Below are positions 20,694 to 29,421 of a stretch of DNA of 64,000 nucleotides, in pieces. How positions within the stretch are numbered: the stretch's first letter is position 1; every line of letters begins with the position of its first letter. Source of the stretch: Actinomadura rupiterrae (GTDB taxonomy: Bacteria; Actinomycetota; Actinomycetes; Streptosporangiales; Streptosporangiaceae); contig NZ_JAMZEA010000009.1 in assembly GCF_024172125.1 (NCBI RefSeq), positions 186,001 through 250,000 on the forward strand, read 5' to 3'. Under the pieces are notes generated by a model. It was not told the origin of the DNA and searched no databases. It saw nothing but the letters and a program-made list of their open reading frames with translations. The position numbers and the translations under genes were made by a program.

Positions 20694-22106
20694 CTACTCG
20701 GCGGTCTCGGCCTCCGCGGCCAGCTTGGTGCGGGCGGCCTCGATGCGCTGGAGGGTGCGCTCGCGGCCGAGGATCTCCAGGGACTCGAACAGCGGCAGGC
20801 CGACAGTGCGGCCGGTGACCGCGACGCGGACCGGCGCCTGGGTCTTGCCGAGCTTGAGCCCGTGCGCGGCGCCGACCGCCTCCAGGCGGTCCTTCAGCTC
20901 GTCGGCGCGCCACGGCGCGTCCCGGTAGGCCTCCGCCGCGTCCGCGAGGATCTGCGCGGCCGGCTCCTTCATCGCCTTCTTCCAGGACTGCTCGTCGAAC
21001 GGCGGCTCCGGCAGGAAGGCGAAGTCGATCAGCTGGCCGATCTCCGACAGCACGGTGAGGCGGGTCTGCGCGAGCGGCGCGAGCTGGTCGAACACCGCCA
21101 TGTCGACCTCGAACGGGACGCGCTCCAGGAACGGCAGGCACGCGGCGACGAACTTCTCCACCGGCAGCATCCGGATGTAGTCGCCGTTGATCGCGGCCAG
21201 CTTCTTCACGTCGAAGAACGCGGGCGAGGTGTTCACGTCCTCGATGCGGAACTCGTCGACCACCACGTCCCACGGGACGATCTCGCGGTCGCCGGACGGG
21301 GCCCAGCCGAGCAGCATCAGGTAGTTGCGCATCGCCTCGGCGAGGTAGCCCTCGTCGCGGTAGTCCTCCAGCGCGACCTTGTCGCGGCGCTTGGACAGCT
21401 TCTGCCGCTTCTCGTTCACGATCACCGGGACGTGCGCCCACACCGGCGGGGTGCCGCCGAGCGCCTCCCACAGCAGCTGCTGCTTGGGCGCGTTGGACAG
21501 GTGCTCCTCGCCGCGGACGACGTGGGTGATGCCCTGGCTCATGTCGTCCACGCTGTTGGCCAGCAGGAACGTGACCGAGCCGTCGGCGCGGGCGATGACG
21601 AAGTCCTCCAGGGCGGAGTTCTTGAACACCGGCTTGCCGCGCAGCAGGTCGACGACGACGGTCTCGCCCTCGTCCGGCGTGCGGAACCGCAGCGCGCGGC
21701 CCGGGCCGGGCTCCAGGCCGCGGTCGCGGCAGAAGCCGTCGTAGCCCTTGTGCGAGTCGCCGGTGCGCTCGACGATCTGCTCGCGGGTGCAGTCGCAGTA
21801 GTAGGCGCGACCCTGCTCGCGGAGCGTCGCGGCGGCCTCGGCGTGCTTGTCGGCGTTGGCGGACTGGAAGTACGGGCCCTCGTACTCGCCGCCGTCCATG
21901 CCGAGCCACGCCAGGGCGCGGATGATGCCCTCGGTCCACTCGGGGCTGTTGCGCGAGGCGTCGGTGTCCTCGATCCGCAGTACCAGCGTCCCCCCGGACT
22001 GCTTGGCCATCACCCAGTTGAACAGGGCCGACCGGGCGCCGCCGACGTGGAACATGCCGGTGGGCGAGGGCGCGAAACGTACTCGGATCGAAGACGCGGA
22101 AGACAT
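20694..22106 (-). CDS. gltX: Glutamyl-tRNA synthetase
   Basis: 470 aa, normal GluRS length. The class I HIGH-type signature is FAPSPTGMFHVGGARSALFN (residues 10-29), the tRNA-Glu-specific ADGSVTFLLANSVDD and THVVRGEEHLSN blocks are present, and the KMSKS-type loop reads KLSKRRD. The C-terminal anticodon-binding helices complete the protein. It charges tRNA-Glu, and in actinobacteria usually also tRNA-Gln for later amidation. No tRNA gene lies beside it here. Standing alone on the minus strand, 25 bases from the convergent membrane-cupredoxin gene. Confidence 0.96.
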   Translation of the reverse strand: MSSASSIRVRFAPSPTGMFHVGGARSALFNWVMAKQSGGTLVLRIEDTDASRNSPEWTEGIIRALAWLGMDGGEYEGPYFQSANADKHAEAAATLREQGRAYYCDCTREQIVERTGDSHKGYDGFCRDRGLEPGPGRALRFRTPDEGETVVVDLLRGKPVFKNSALEDFVIARADGSVTFLLANSVDDMSQGITHVVRGEEHLSNAPKQQLLWEALGGTPPVWAHVPVIVNEKRQKLSKRRDKVALEDYRDEGYLAEAMRNYLMLLGWAPSGDREIVPWDVVVDEFRIEDVNTSPAFFDVKKLAAINGDYIRMLPVEKFVAACLPFLERVPFEVDMAVFDQLAPLAQTRLTVLSEIGQLIDFAFLPEPPFDEQSWKKAMKEPAAQILADAAEAYRDAPWRADELKDRLEAVGAAHGLKLGKTQAPVRVAVTGRTVGLPLFESLEILGRERTLQRIEAARTKLAAEAETAE

Positions 22107-22236
22107 GCCTCCCAGCGTAGAGCGCTCCGGCCCCCGCTCGCGCCGGGACCCGCGCGCCCGGGCCGCCTTTCGCGCGCCGGGACCTCCGTGCCTGGACCGC
22201 CCTTCGCGCGCCGGGCCCCCGCTACGCCCGCGGGCT

Positions 22237-22998
22237 CTAGAAGGTGCCGCCGTCGACGACGATGCGCTGGTCGGTGAGGTAGGACGCGGCGTCGGAGACC
22301 AGGAAGCGGACGACGCTCGCCACTTCCTCGGGCGAGCAGACGTGGCCGTAGGGGGACATGGCGTCCTGCTGGTGGATGTCCTCGACGCCCATCGTGGCGC
22401 GCACGAGGCGCTGGCCCATGTCGGTGTCCACGAGGCCGGGCGCGACGATGTTGACGTGCATGCCGTTGGCGCGCTCCTCCTTGGCGAGCGTGCGCGCGAG
22501 GGCCTCCATGGCGGCCTTGCCCATGGCGTAGGGGGCGCTGAACGGCGGCAGGATGCCGGTGATCACGCTCGACACGAACACCACGTCGGCGCGGTCGGCG
22601 CCGCGCAGCAGCGGCAGCAGGACGCGGGTGAGGTGGTGCGGCCCGACGGCGTGCACGTTCATCAGCCGCACGACCTCGGCCGGGTCGGTGTCGGCGACGC
22701 TGTGGCCGCGGCTGGCGATCCCGGCGCTGTGCACGAGGATGTCGAGCCGTCCGAAGTCCGCGGCGATGGCGGACGCCAGGCGGTCGCAGTCGTCCGGGGC
22801 GTCCACCGAGGCCTGGTAGGCGCGGCCCTCGACGCCCAGCTCGGCGAGCGCGGCGAGGGTCTTGCGCGCGGCGTCCTCGTCGCGGCGGTAGGCGACGGCC
22901 ACGGTCGCGCCGTCCTCGGCCAGGGCGAGCGCGATGGCCCTGCCGATGCCGCGGCTTCCCCCGGTGACCAGCGCGACGCGTCCGGCGAGAGCACTCAT
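22237..22998 (-). CDS. Short-chain dehydrogenase/reductase (FabG-like)
   Basis: 253 aa classical SDR. NAD(P) motif TGGSRGIGRA (residues 13-22), structural HSAG (NNAG variant), catalytic SS...Y-x-x-x-K in SSVITGILPPFSAPYAMGKAA, and the C-terminal SYLTDQRIVVDGG that is typical of FabG-type 3-oxoacyl reductases. YRRDED after strand 2 carries Arg residues, suggesting NADPH. Nearby genes give no pathway, so the substrate is open. ATG 22998 is preceded by GAAGGAGA. Confidence 0.88.
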   Translation of the reverse strand: MSALAGRVALVTGGSRGIGRAIALALAEDGATVAVAYRRDEDAARKTLAALAELGVEGRAYQASVDAPDDCDRLASAIAADFGRLDILVHSAGIASRGHSVADTDPAEVVRLMNVHAVGPHHLTRVLLPLLRGADRADVVFVSSVITGILPPFSAPYAMGKAAMEALARTLAKEERANGMHVNIVAPGLVDTDMGQRLVRATMGVEDIHQQDAMSPYGHVCSPEEVASVVRFLVSDAASYLTDQRIVVDGGTF

Positions 22999-23124
22999 GG
23001 TTCTCCTTCAGCTCGACAGCGCCTTCATCCTGCCCAGATCGGCACGCCCGCGTAAGTGCGCGCCGAGGCAAACCCGCGTCTCACGGATGGTCCGCCGGTG
23101 ACAGTGGTCCGGGCGGCCCGGAGG

Positions 23125-23619
23125 TCAGCGCCCGGTCAGCCAGGACGCGGCCGTCTCGACGTGCTCCTCTGTGAGTCCGGTCACAGGGTCCACGCCGACG
23201 AGGAGGTGGTCGCCGACGCCCGGTTCGGCCGCGACGGACTCGGCGGCGTCGGGCTCGTCCTCGAACCAGACGAAGGGGCGGTCGCGCGTCCAGGCGGCGA
23301 CGTGCCGGGCCTTCCACGCGCCGAAGCTGCGCCCCTCCTGGATGCCGGGGAACGGCGGCAGCGGGACGAACGGGAGCTCCGGGAGGCCGATGCGCGGACC
23401 GATCCACTGGTTCGCCTCGTCCTGCCAGTAGGTCGCCCAGGCCAGCTCCGCGCCGGTCCTTTCGGCCAGCTCGCGCAGCATCGAGCCGTGCCGGACGTCC
23501 AGCCAGACCCGGATGAGCCGCCCGTCCGGCATCACGCGGTGGCGGCGGAACCGCCGATGCGGCTTGCGGAAGGGGTTCAGGACTCCGTCGACGTCCACCA
23601 GCACCAGCGGGCCACCCAT
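23125..23619 (-). CDS. HAD-fold protein
   Basis: 164 aa. It opens with LVLVDVDGVLNPF, the DxDGx nucleophile motif of haloacid-dehalogenase hydrolases, and ends with WFEDEPDAAE, which resembles the acidic motif IV. The middle (LRELAERTGAELAWATYWQDEANQWIGP) fits the conserved Thr motif II region. Length and the N-P-F continuation match small HAD proteins that in other bacteria accompany RNA-repair or are stand-alone phosphatases. Substrate unknown. Confidence 0.75.
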   Translation of the reverse strand: MGGPLVLVDVDGVLNPFRKPHRRFRRHRVMPDGRLIRVWLDVRHGSMLRELAERTGAELAWATYWQDEANQWIGPRIGLPELPFVPLPPFPGIQEGRSFGAWKARHVAAWTRDRPFVWFEDEPDAAESVAAEPGVGDHLLVGVDPVTGLTEEHVETAASWLTGR

Positions 23620-23767
23620 GCCCGAACCGTACGACGGAGCGGCCGGAGTGATCCAGATCTCGTTCCGTGACCGAGTTTTGGGGCAGCGTTTTGACAGTTT
23701 CGGTCTGTTGACCGAAACTGCACCGGGCCGTTACCGAGCACACCCCGTGGAAAGGCGGCAGCGAAGC

Positions 23768-25246
23768 GTGAGCGAGCAGGATCTCCGGGCGCCCGCGCCC
23801 ACCGGCACGTCGCCCTCCGGGGCCGTCCCGGTGGTCGACGCCGGCGACGAGGGCTACAGCAAGAGCCTGAAGACCCGGCATGTCAGCATGATCGCCATCG
23901 GCGGCGCGATCGGCACCGGGCTGTTCCTCGGCGCGGGCGGACGGCTGCACAGCGCCGGGCCGTCCCTGGCCATCGCCTACGCGGTCTGCGGCTTCTTCGC
24001 CTTCATGGTCGTCCGGGCGCTCGGCGAGCTGGTGCTGCACCGGCCGTCCTCGGGCTCGTTCGTGTCCTACTCGCGCGAGTTCATGGGCGAGAAGGGCGCG
24101 TACGTCGCCGGCTGGATGCACTTCCTCAACTGGAGCACCACCGGCGTCGTGGACATCACCGCGATCGCGCTCTACCTGCACTACTGGAAGGCGTTCACCA
24201 CCATCCCGCAGTGGGTGCTGGCGCTGGTCGCCCTCGCGGTCGTGCTGACCGTCAACCTCGTCTCGGTCCGGTTCTTCGGCGAGTTCGAGTTCTGGGCGTC
24301 CCTGGTCAAGGTCGCCGCCCTGGTCGCGTTCCTGCTCATCGGGATCGCGCTGCTGGTCACCGGGCACAAGGTCGGCGGCTACTCGTCCGGGCCGGGCCTG
24401 ATGCTCGACCACGGCGGGATCTTCCCCAAGGGCGTGCTGCCGATGCTTGTGGTCATCCAGGGCGTGGTGTTCGCCTATGCCTCCACCGAGCTGGTCGGCG
24501 TCGCGGCGGGCGAGACCGAGAACCCCGCCAAGATCATGCCGAAGGCGATCAACTCGATCGTCTGGCGGATCCTGCTGTTCTACGTCGGCTCGGTCGTCCT
24601 GCTGGCGATGCTGCTGCCCTACAACCTGTACCAGGAGGGCGTCAGCCCGTTCGTGACCGTGCTGTCCAAGCTGGGCGTGCCGGCGGCGGGCGACGTGATG
24701 AACCTGATCGTCCTGACCGCCGCGCTGTCCAGCCTGAACTCCGGGCTGTACTCCACCGGACGGATCCTGCGCTCGCTCGGCGCGGCGGGCTCGGCCCCGC
24801 GCTTCACCACCCGGATGAGCCGGCACCACGTGCCCTACGGCGGCATCCTGATGACCTCGGTCGTGTGCGTGCTCGGCGTCGGCCTGAACGCGTGGGTGCC
24901 GAAGAACGCGTTCGAGATCGTGCTGAACCTGGCCGCGATCGGCATCCTCGGCACCTGGGCGATGATCATGCTGTCGCACCTGCTGTTCGTCCGGAAGTGC
25001 AAGCGGGGCGAGCTGGAGCGGCCGTCCTACCGGCTGCCCGGCTCCCCGGTCACCGAGATCGTCACGCTGGCGTTCCTCGCCGCGGTCGTGGTGCTGATGT
25101 GGTTCGACTACGACGGCGAGGGGCACCGGACGGTGCTGGCCTTCCCGGTGATCCTCGCGGCCCTGGTGATCGGCTGGTTCTGCGTGCGCGGCCGGGTGAG
25201 CGCGACCGCGCAGGCCCGCGGCGGCTCCCCCGACGAGCGCCTCTAG
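23768..25246 (+). CDS. Amino-acid permease (AnsP/GabP-like, APC family)
   Basis: 492 aa with 12 predicted membrane segments. It has the amino-acid-transporter signature starting at GGAIGTGLFLGAGG (about residues 49-62) and the conserved ELVGVAAGETENP after segment 6, followed by KAINSIVWRI. Closest in feel to the actinobacterial L-asparagine/GABA permeases; the true substrate is not decided. Proton symport is the family mechanism. GTG 23768 is chosen because the acidic, soluble N-tail EQDLRAPAP begins there; upstream residues in the same frame are antisense to the HAD gene. Confidence 0.88.
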   Translation: MSEQDLRAPAPTGTSPSGAVPVVDAGDEGYSKSLKTRHVSMIAIGGAIGTGLFLGAGGRLHSAGPSLAIAYAVCGFFAFMVVRALGELVLHRPSSGSFVSYSREFMGEKGAYVAGWMHFLNWSTTGVVDITAIALYLHYWKAFTTIPQWVLALVALAVVLTVNLVSVRFFGEFEFWASLVKVAALVAFLLIGIALLVTGHKVGGYSSGPGLMLDHGGIFPKGVLPMLVVIQGVVFAYASTELVGVAAGETENPAKIMPKAINSIVWRILLFYVGSVVLLAMLLPYNLYQEGVSPFVTVLSKLGVPAAGDVMNLIVLTAALSSLNSGLYSTGRILRSLGAAGSAPRFTTRMSRHHVPYGGILMTSVVCVLGVGLNAWVPKNAFEIVLNLAAIGILGTWAMIMLSHLLFVRKCKRGELERPSYRLPGSPVTEIVTLAFLAAVVVLMWFDYDGEGHRTVLAFPVILAALVIGWFCVRGRVSATAQARGGSPDERL

Positions 25247-25456
25247 CGGGTCCCGCCTCGGCGGGCCTGCCGCGAGGGGGCCTGCCGTTAGGGGGTCCGC
25301 GGGCCGACCGTCCGGGAGGGGATTTTCCGGCGGTCGGCCGGCGTGGGTTTCGTCACAAGACGCGCGGAGCGGGTTCTGTCACCGGACGCTCGTAGAGTGG
25401 ATGCCGCCCGGCCTCCGGGCAGGGCGGCACCCCCACTTCTGAGGAGAATCCGCACG

Positions 25457-26275
25457 ATGGAGCAACGACTGACCCTGATGGCGGTCCACGCCCACCCCGA
25501 CGACGAGGTCCTCGGGACGGGCGGCGTGCTCGCGCAGGCCGTCGCCGAGGGCCACCGCGCCGTCCTGGTGACCTGTACGAACGGCGAGATGGGCGACGAC
25601 GCCGGCGGGCTGAAGCCGGAGGACGAGGGGCACGACGCCGAGGGCGTGGCGCGGGTCCGGCTGGCCGAGCTGGAGGAGTCCGTCTCCATCCTCGGCATCG
25701 AGCACGTGGAGCTGCTCGGCTACCGCGACTCGGGCATGGTGGGCTGGAGCACCAACGACGACCCGCGCGCGTTCTCCAACATCCCGGTCGAGGACGCGGC
25801 GGCCCGGCTCGCCGAGCTGATGGAGCAGTACCGTCCGGACGTCGTGGTCACCTACGACGAGAACGGCAACTACGGCCACCCGGACCACATCCAGGCGCAC
25901 CGCATCGCGGTCGCGGCGTCCGAGAGCACCGGCATCCCGCGCAAGTTCTACGAGACGGCCGTGCCGCGCTCGGGCATCGAGATGATGTTCAAGGCCGCCA
26001 AGGACGCGGGGCTCGACCTCGACGACACCGAGCTGCCGGACGACTTCGGCACCCCGGACGAGCTGATCACGACCCGAGTGGACGTGTCGGCGCACGTCGA
26101 GCGCAAGCGCAAGGCCCTGGAGGCGCACGCCAGCCAGGGCGAGAACATCTTCCTGCTGCGCCTCCCGGACGAGATGCAGGCCGCGGTGTTCGGCTCCGAG
26201 TCGTTCGTCCGCCGCTCCAGCAGCGTGGACGCCGACCTCCCGGAGACCGACCTGTTCGCGGGGCTGCGCGACTGA
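25457..26275 (+). CDS. PIG-L family deacetylase (MshB/Mca-like)
   Basis: 272 aa. Zinc motif HAHPDDE (residues 10-16) with the third ligand in YGHPDHIQAH (about 136-145), and VTCTNGEMGDD after strand 2. The family includes MshB (deacetylates GlcNAc-inositol in mycothiol synthesis) and Mca (mycothiol-S-conjugate amidase). It lacks the exact SSKG or TIGNG continuation of Mca or MshB, reading VLGTGGV instead, so it is best seen as a third paralogue in the group rather than either one. ATG 25457 has GAGGAGA upstream. Single gene. Confidence 0.82.
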   Translation: MEQRLTLMAVHAHPDDEVLGTGGVLAQAVAEGHRAVLVTCTNGEMGDDAGGLKPEDEGHDAEGVARVRLAELEESVSILGIEHVELLGYRDSGMVGWSTNDDPRAFSNIPVEDAAARLAELMEQYRPDVVVTYDENGNYGHPDHIQAHRIAVAASESTGIPRKFYETAVPRSGIEMMFKAAKDAGLDLDDTELPDDFGTPDELITTRVDVSAHVERKRKALEAHASQGENIFLLRLPDEMQAAVFGSESFVRRSSSVDADLPETDLFAGLRD

Positions 26276-26379
26276 TCCCTGCCTCCGCCTTGCCTGGCCC
26301 GGTTCTGCTCCCCGCAGTCCGGGCCGTCTTGGTGTCAGGACGCCCGGGATGGCTGGGCTCCTGGGCGCCCGGCGCTTGA

Positions 26380-27588
26380 TCAGCGGCGGGCGGCCGCGCG
26401 GTAGTGGTCGAGGACGTCCTGGCGCAGCAGGTGGCCGAAGCCCGCGCGCTCCAGCCGCAGCGCGAACGCCGCTTCGGTGATCCCGAACTCGGCCGCGGTG
26501 TCGGCGAGCCGCCAGCCGTGCGCGGCGAGCCGCTTCAGCAGGTAGCCGCGCCGGATCTGGGTTTCGGACAGCCGGAACGTCTTGAGGTAGGCGAGCCGGG
26601 CGCGCTCCCCCTCCCCCACGTCGATCATCTCGCCGATGTGGTTGGGCCGTCCGGGGGTGAAGGGCGGCAGGAACCGGGAGAGCCGCGCCCCGCGCATGCG
26701 CTGGACGTCCTCGAACCTGCTGCCGGGCGCGAAGACCTCCTCGGCCATGGCCTCGTCGTGGAAGTCGGCCCAGTCGCGCATCCGCCGCTCGGCCTCGGTG
26801 CGCAGGTCGGCCAGCGTCCGGACGGCGCCCTCGTCGATCGGCAGGGCCAGGTCTTCGACGGGCAGCCGCAGCAGCCCGTACTGGTAGACCAGCTCGCCGA
26901 ACAGGTCCTGGACGAGGGTCGGGTGCAGCGCCCGGTAGTCGTCCGGGTGCGGCACGACGAACGCGCTGGCCAGGGCGTCCGCCACGTAGACGAGCACGCC
27001 GCACTGGCCGGGGTGGATCTCGAAGATCCGCAGCGCGTCGGCCAGGTCCGGGACGGACGCGCCCATGTAGGCGCGCTCCTCGCGCGGGGAAAGCCCGGAC
27101 GCGAGCGCCCGGCGCGACCATTCCTCCCACGCGATCTCCGGACCGCCGAAATGCAGCGCGAGGTAGCCCTCGACGGCCAGGTGCAGCGGCAGGAACCGGA
27201 GCCGGTCACCGGCGAGGCGGCGCGCCATCCGGCGGCGCACCCGGATCGGCATACCGGACGGGCCGATGCCCTTGTCGTCCCGGGCGAGCAGACGCGTCCC
27301 GTAGGAGGCGGTGGCGGCGTCGCCTTCGCCCTCCCAGTGGGCGACGAAGGCGTGCGGAATGTAGGAGAGGTAATAGGTGCGGTCGCCGACGTCCACGATG
27401 GACGGCTCGTCATAGGCGCGGCGGTCGAGCCGAAGGCTCTCGATCGGCTCGTCCCGGACGAGCGGGACCAGCCGGACCGAGTTCCAGGTCTGCGCGGGCT
27501 TGCTGATGAGCCCGGACGCGCGGATCCAGCCCGGCCCGCGCCAGAGCGCGGTGTCCCAGGTCGGCTCGGGCGGAAGGTCGGTGTTCAC
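26380..27588 (-). CDS. TROVE-partner protein, possibly ARPP-2-like
   Basis: 402 aa soluble protein. The GTG start overlaps the TROVE-gene stop by GTGA, so the two are translationally coupled. The C-terminal 90 residues (LSETQIRRGYLLKRLAAHGW, then DTAAEFGITEAAFALRLERAGFGHLL) contain a clear helix-turn-helix-like segment. The N-terminal part has conserved-looking aromatic blocks (PTWDTALWRGPGWIRASGLI; RTYYLSYIPHAFVAHWEG). From memory this resembles the ARPP-2 domain proteins encoded beside stress and RNA-repair genes, but I cannot confirm that. Probably a regulator or effector of the TROVE protein. Confidence 0.72.
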   Translation of the reverse strand: MNTDLPPEPTWDTALWRGPGWIRASGLISKPAQTWNSVRLVPLVRDEPIESLRLDRRAYDEPSIVDVGDRTYYLSYIPHAFVAHWEGEGDAATASYGTRLLARDDKGIGPSGMPIRVRRRMARRLAGDRLRFLPLHLAVEGYLALHFGGPEIAWEEWSRRALASGLSPREERAYMGASVPDLADALRIFEIHPGQCGVLVYVADALASAFVVPHPDDYRALHPTLVQDLFGELVYQYGLLRLPVEDLALPIDEGAVRTLADLRTEAERRMRDWADFHDEAMAEEVFAPGSRFEDVQRMRGARLSRFLPPFTPGRPNHIGEMIDVGEGERARLAYLKTFRLSETQIRRGYLLKRLAAHGWRLADTAAEFGITEAAFALRLERAGFGHLLRQDVLDHYRAAARR

Positions 27589-29180
27589 GGCGCCTCCGTC
27601 CGCTCGGTGCCGGGAGTCGGATCCTGGATGTCGCCGCTCGGGTCGTCGGGGTCGGCGGTCGAGTCCTCGGCGTCGAGCGCGGGGTCCTCGGATGCGGGGT
27701 CCTCGGGCTCGGGGGTCGGGGGCTCGGTGGCGCCGGTCGGGGTGAGGAAGCGGGCCATGCGGGCGTCGAGGTGGGCGCGGAGTTCGGGCAGGCCGACGCG
27801 GCCCTCGGCGAAGCGGGCCAGCTCGACGAGGGTGAGCAGGTCCTCGGCGTCGCGGACACCCGCCGTCGGGACGGTCGGGACGAGCCGCCGCACGTCGAAG
27901 CCCTCGGCGTCGTAGACCGGGTTGAGGTGCGTGATCGAGACGCGCCGGTCCGGGTCGAGCCGGGACCGCCAGACGCGCAGCACCTCGGCGGCGAGGCCGG
28001 GCGGGGCGTTGTCGAAGCCGTCCGAGACGATCACGAGGCGGTCCGGTGCGGTGTCGAGGGCGTCCAGCAGGCGGGTGCCGAGCGGGGTCGGGCCGAACGG
28101 GTACAGCAGCAGCGGATCGGTGCGCCCGGACGTCCAGAACGGGTGGAACTCGCCCGCGAGGGCCTCCAGGAGGAAGTGCCCGCCGAGCGCGACGGCGAGC
28201 GGCCGCCGGCGCTTCTCGGCGGAGCCGATCGTGGAGAAGCTGTCGTCCAGGACGGCGGCGACGCGCCCCCAGCGTCCGGCGTCGGGACCGGCGGCGCGGC
28301 GGGCGGCGGCGCGCAGGGCGCCGGTCAGCTCGGCGCGGCGCGCGGACCGCTCGTCCAGCGGCAGGGACAGGACGTAGGTGGCGAGCCGGGTCAGCGGCAC
28401 CGTCGCGAGGTCGATGTCGAGCCGGGCCTTGTTCTCGCCCGCGTGCCCCTGGAGCCGCAGCCGCTCCAGCCGGGTCATGTTCCGCTCGGCGCGTTCCAGG
28501 AAGCGCTTGCGCGGGATGCCGTGCTGGGCGGCGAAGCCCTCGGCGACGGTGAACGGCAGCTTGTAGACGGCCGCCTGGGCGTAGTGCGCCTGCCGCCAGG
28601 TCTCGAAGATCGGCGTGACGAACGGGTGGCCGGTCGCGCCGTAGAAAATCCGCCCGATCTCCTGCCGGACGTGGTCGGGCGCGTCCGCGACGAGGTCTTC
28701 GACGTTCAGGTGGGCGTGCCGGACGGCGTCCTTGAGCGCGCCGCGGTACTTGACCGCGTCGAAGGCCAGGTCGGGGCGGGCGAGCAGCCAGTCGCGCATG
28801 ATCGCGCGGGTGCGCCGGTTGTTGACGCCGTCGCGGCGCAGCGCGCGGAACAGCCGGTACACGCGCTGCGGCGGGAGCAGTTCGAGCCTGCGCGCGACCA
28901 GCCTCCCCTCCAGGCGGCGCTGCGCGTCGTCCGCGTCCCGCGCGGTGGACAGCAGGCCGCGGACGATCAGCGCGGCATTGTGGTCGTTGACGTCCAGCGC
29001 GAGCGTGGCCGCGTACAGCTCGCGGTAGTTCTCGCGCATGTAGGCGTGCAGGAACCCGAGCGACAGCGTCTGCTCGGCCGCGTCGTGGTGGAACTCGCGC
29101 TGGCCCGTCCCGGTGATCGCGGCGTTGACGAAGGTCAGCACGTCCTCGCAGGCGACCAGGTCGGCGATCGTCTCGGTCAT
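27585..29180 (-). CDS. TROVE/vWA (Ro60-like) RNA-binding protein
   Basis: 531 aa. Residues 20-290 are alpha-helical repeats with the TROVE pattern (AALIVRGLLSTARDADD, GVNNRRTRAIMRDWLLARPD, KYRGALKDAVRH, RMTRLERLRLQG). Residues 305-440 are a von Willebrand A domain whose MIDAS reads DDSFSTIG (312-319) with DGF/SDGFDNAPPG further on. Ro60/Rsr proteins form a ring that holds misfolded or Y RNAs and assist RNA decay after stress. The C-terminal 50 residues are an acidic Glu/Asp/Pro tail that is not part of the fold. ATG 29180 has GGAG upstream; the downstream partner gene overlaps by 4 bases. No Y-RNA-like element is obvious in the 240 bases upstream. Confidence 0.85.
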   Translation of the reverse strand: MTETIADLVACEDVLTFVNAAITGTGQREFHHDAAEQTLSLGFLHAYMRENYRELYAATLALDVNDHNAALIVRGLLSTARDADDAQRRLEGRLVARRLELLPPQRVYRLFRALRRDGVNNRRTRAIMRDWLLARPDLAFDAVKYRGALKDAVRHAHLNVEDLVADAPDHVRQEIGRIFYGATGHPFVTPIFETWRQAHYAQAAVYKLPFTVAEGFAAQHGIPRKRFLERAERNMTRLERLRLQGHAGENKARLDIDLATVPLTRLATYVLSLPLDERSARRAELTGALRAAARRAAGPDAGRWGRVAAVLDDSFSTIGSAEKRRRPLAVALGGHFLLEALAGEFHPFWTSGRTDPLLLYPFGPTPLGTRLLDALDTAPDRLVIVSDGFDNAPPGLAAEVLRVWRSRLDPDRRVSITHLNPVYDAEGFDVRRLVPTVPTAGVRDAEDLLTLVELARFAEGRVGLPELRAHLDARMARFLTPTGATEPPTPEPEDPASEDPALDAEDSTADPDDPSGDIQDPTPGTERTEAP

Positions 29181-29421
29181 GGTGCTCCAGGTCTGGGGTG
29201 CCGGCCGGGGCAAGGAGGCACGAGCAGCGAATGATCGCATTAAAGGCGGTTTCCGGAAGTCGCACCGGAGTCCCGCGGCCGGCAGGGTGAACGTAGCACC
29301 GGCGGGCCGCCCGCTTCACCCCGATTTGCCGTTGCCGCCCCCGTCCCGGCCACCCGGCCGCGAGCCCGCGGCGAACGCGCTGTTACTCTCCGGTAGACGA
29401 CCGTTGGGAAGGATCCGGACC

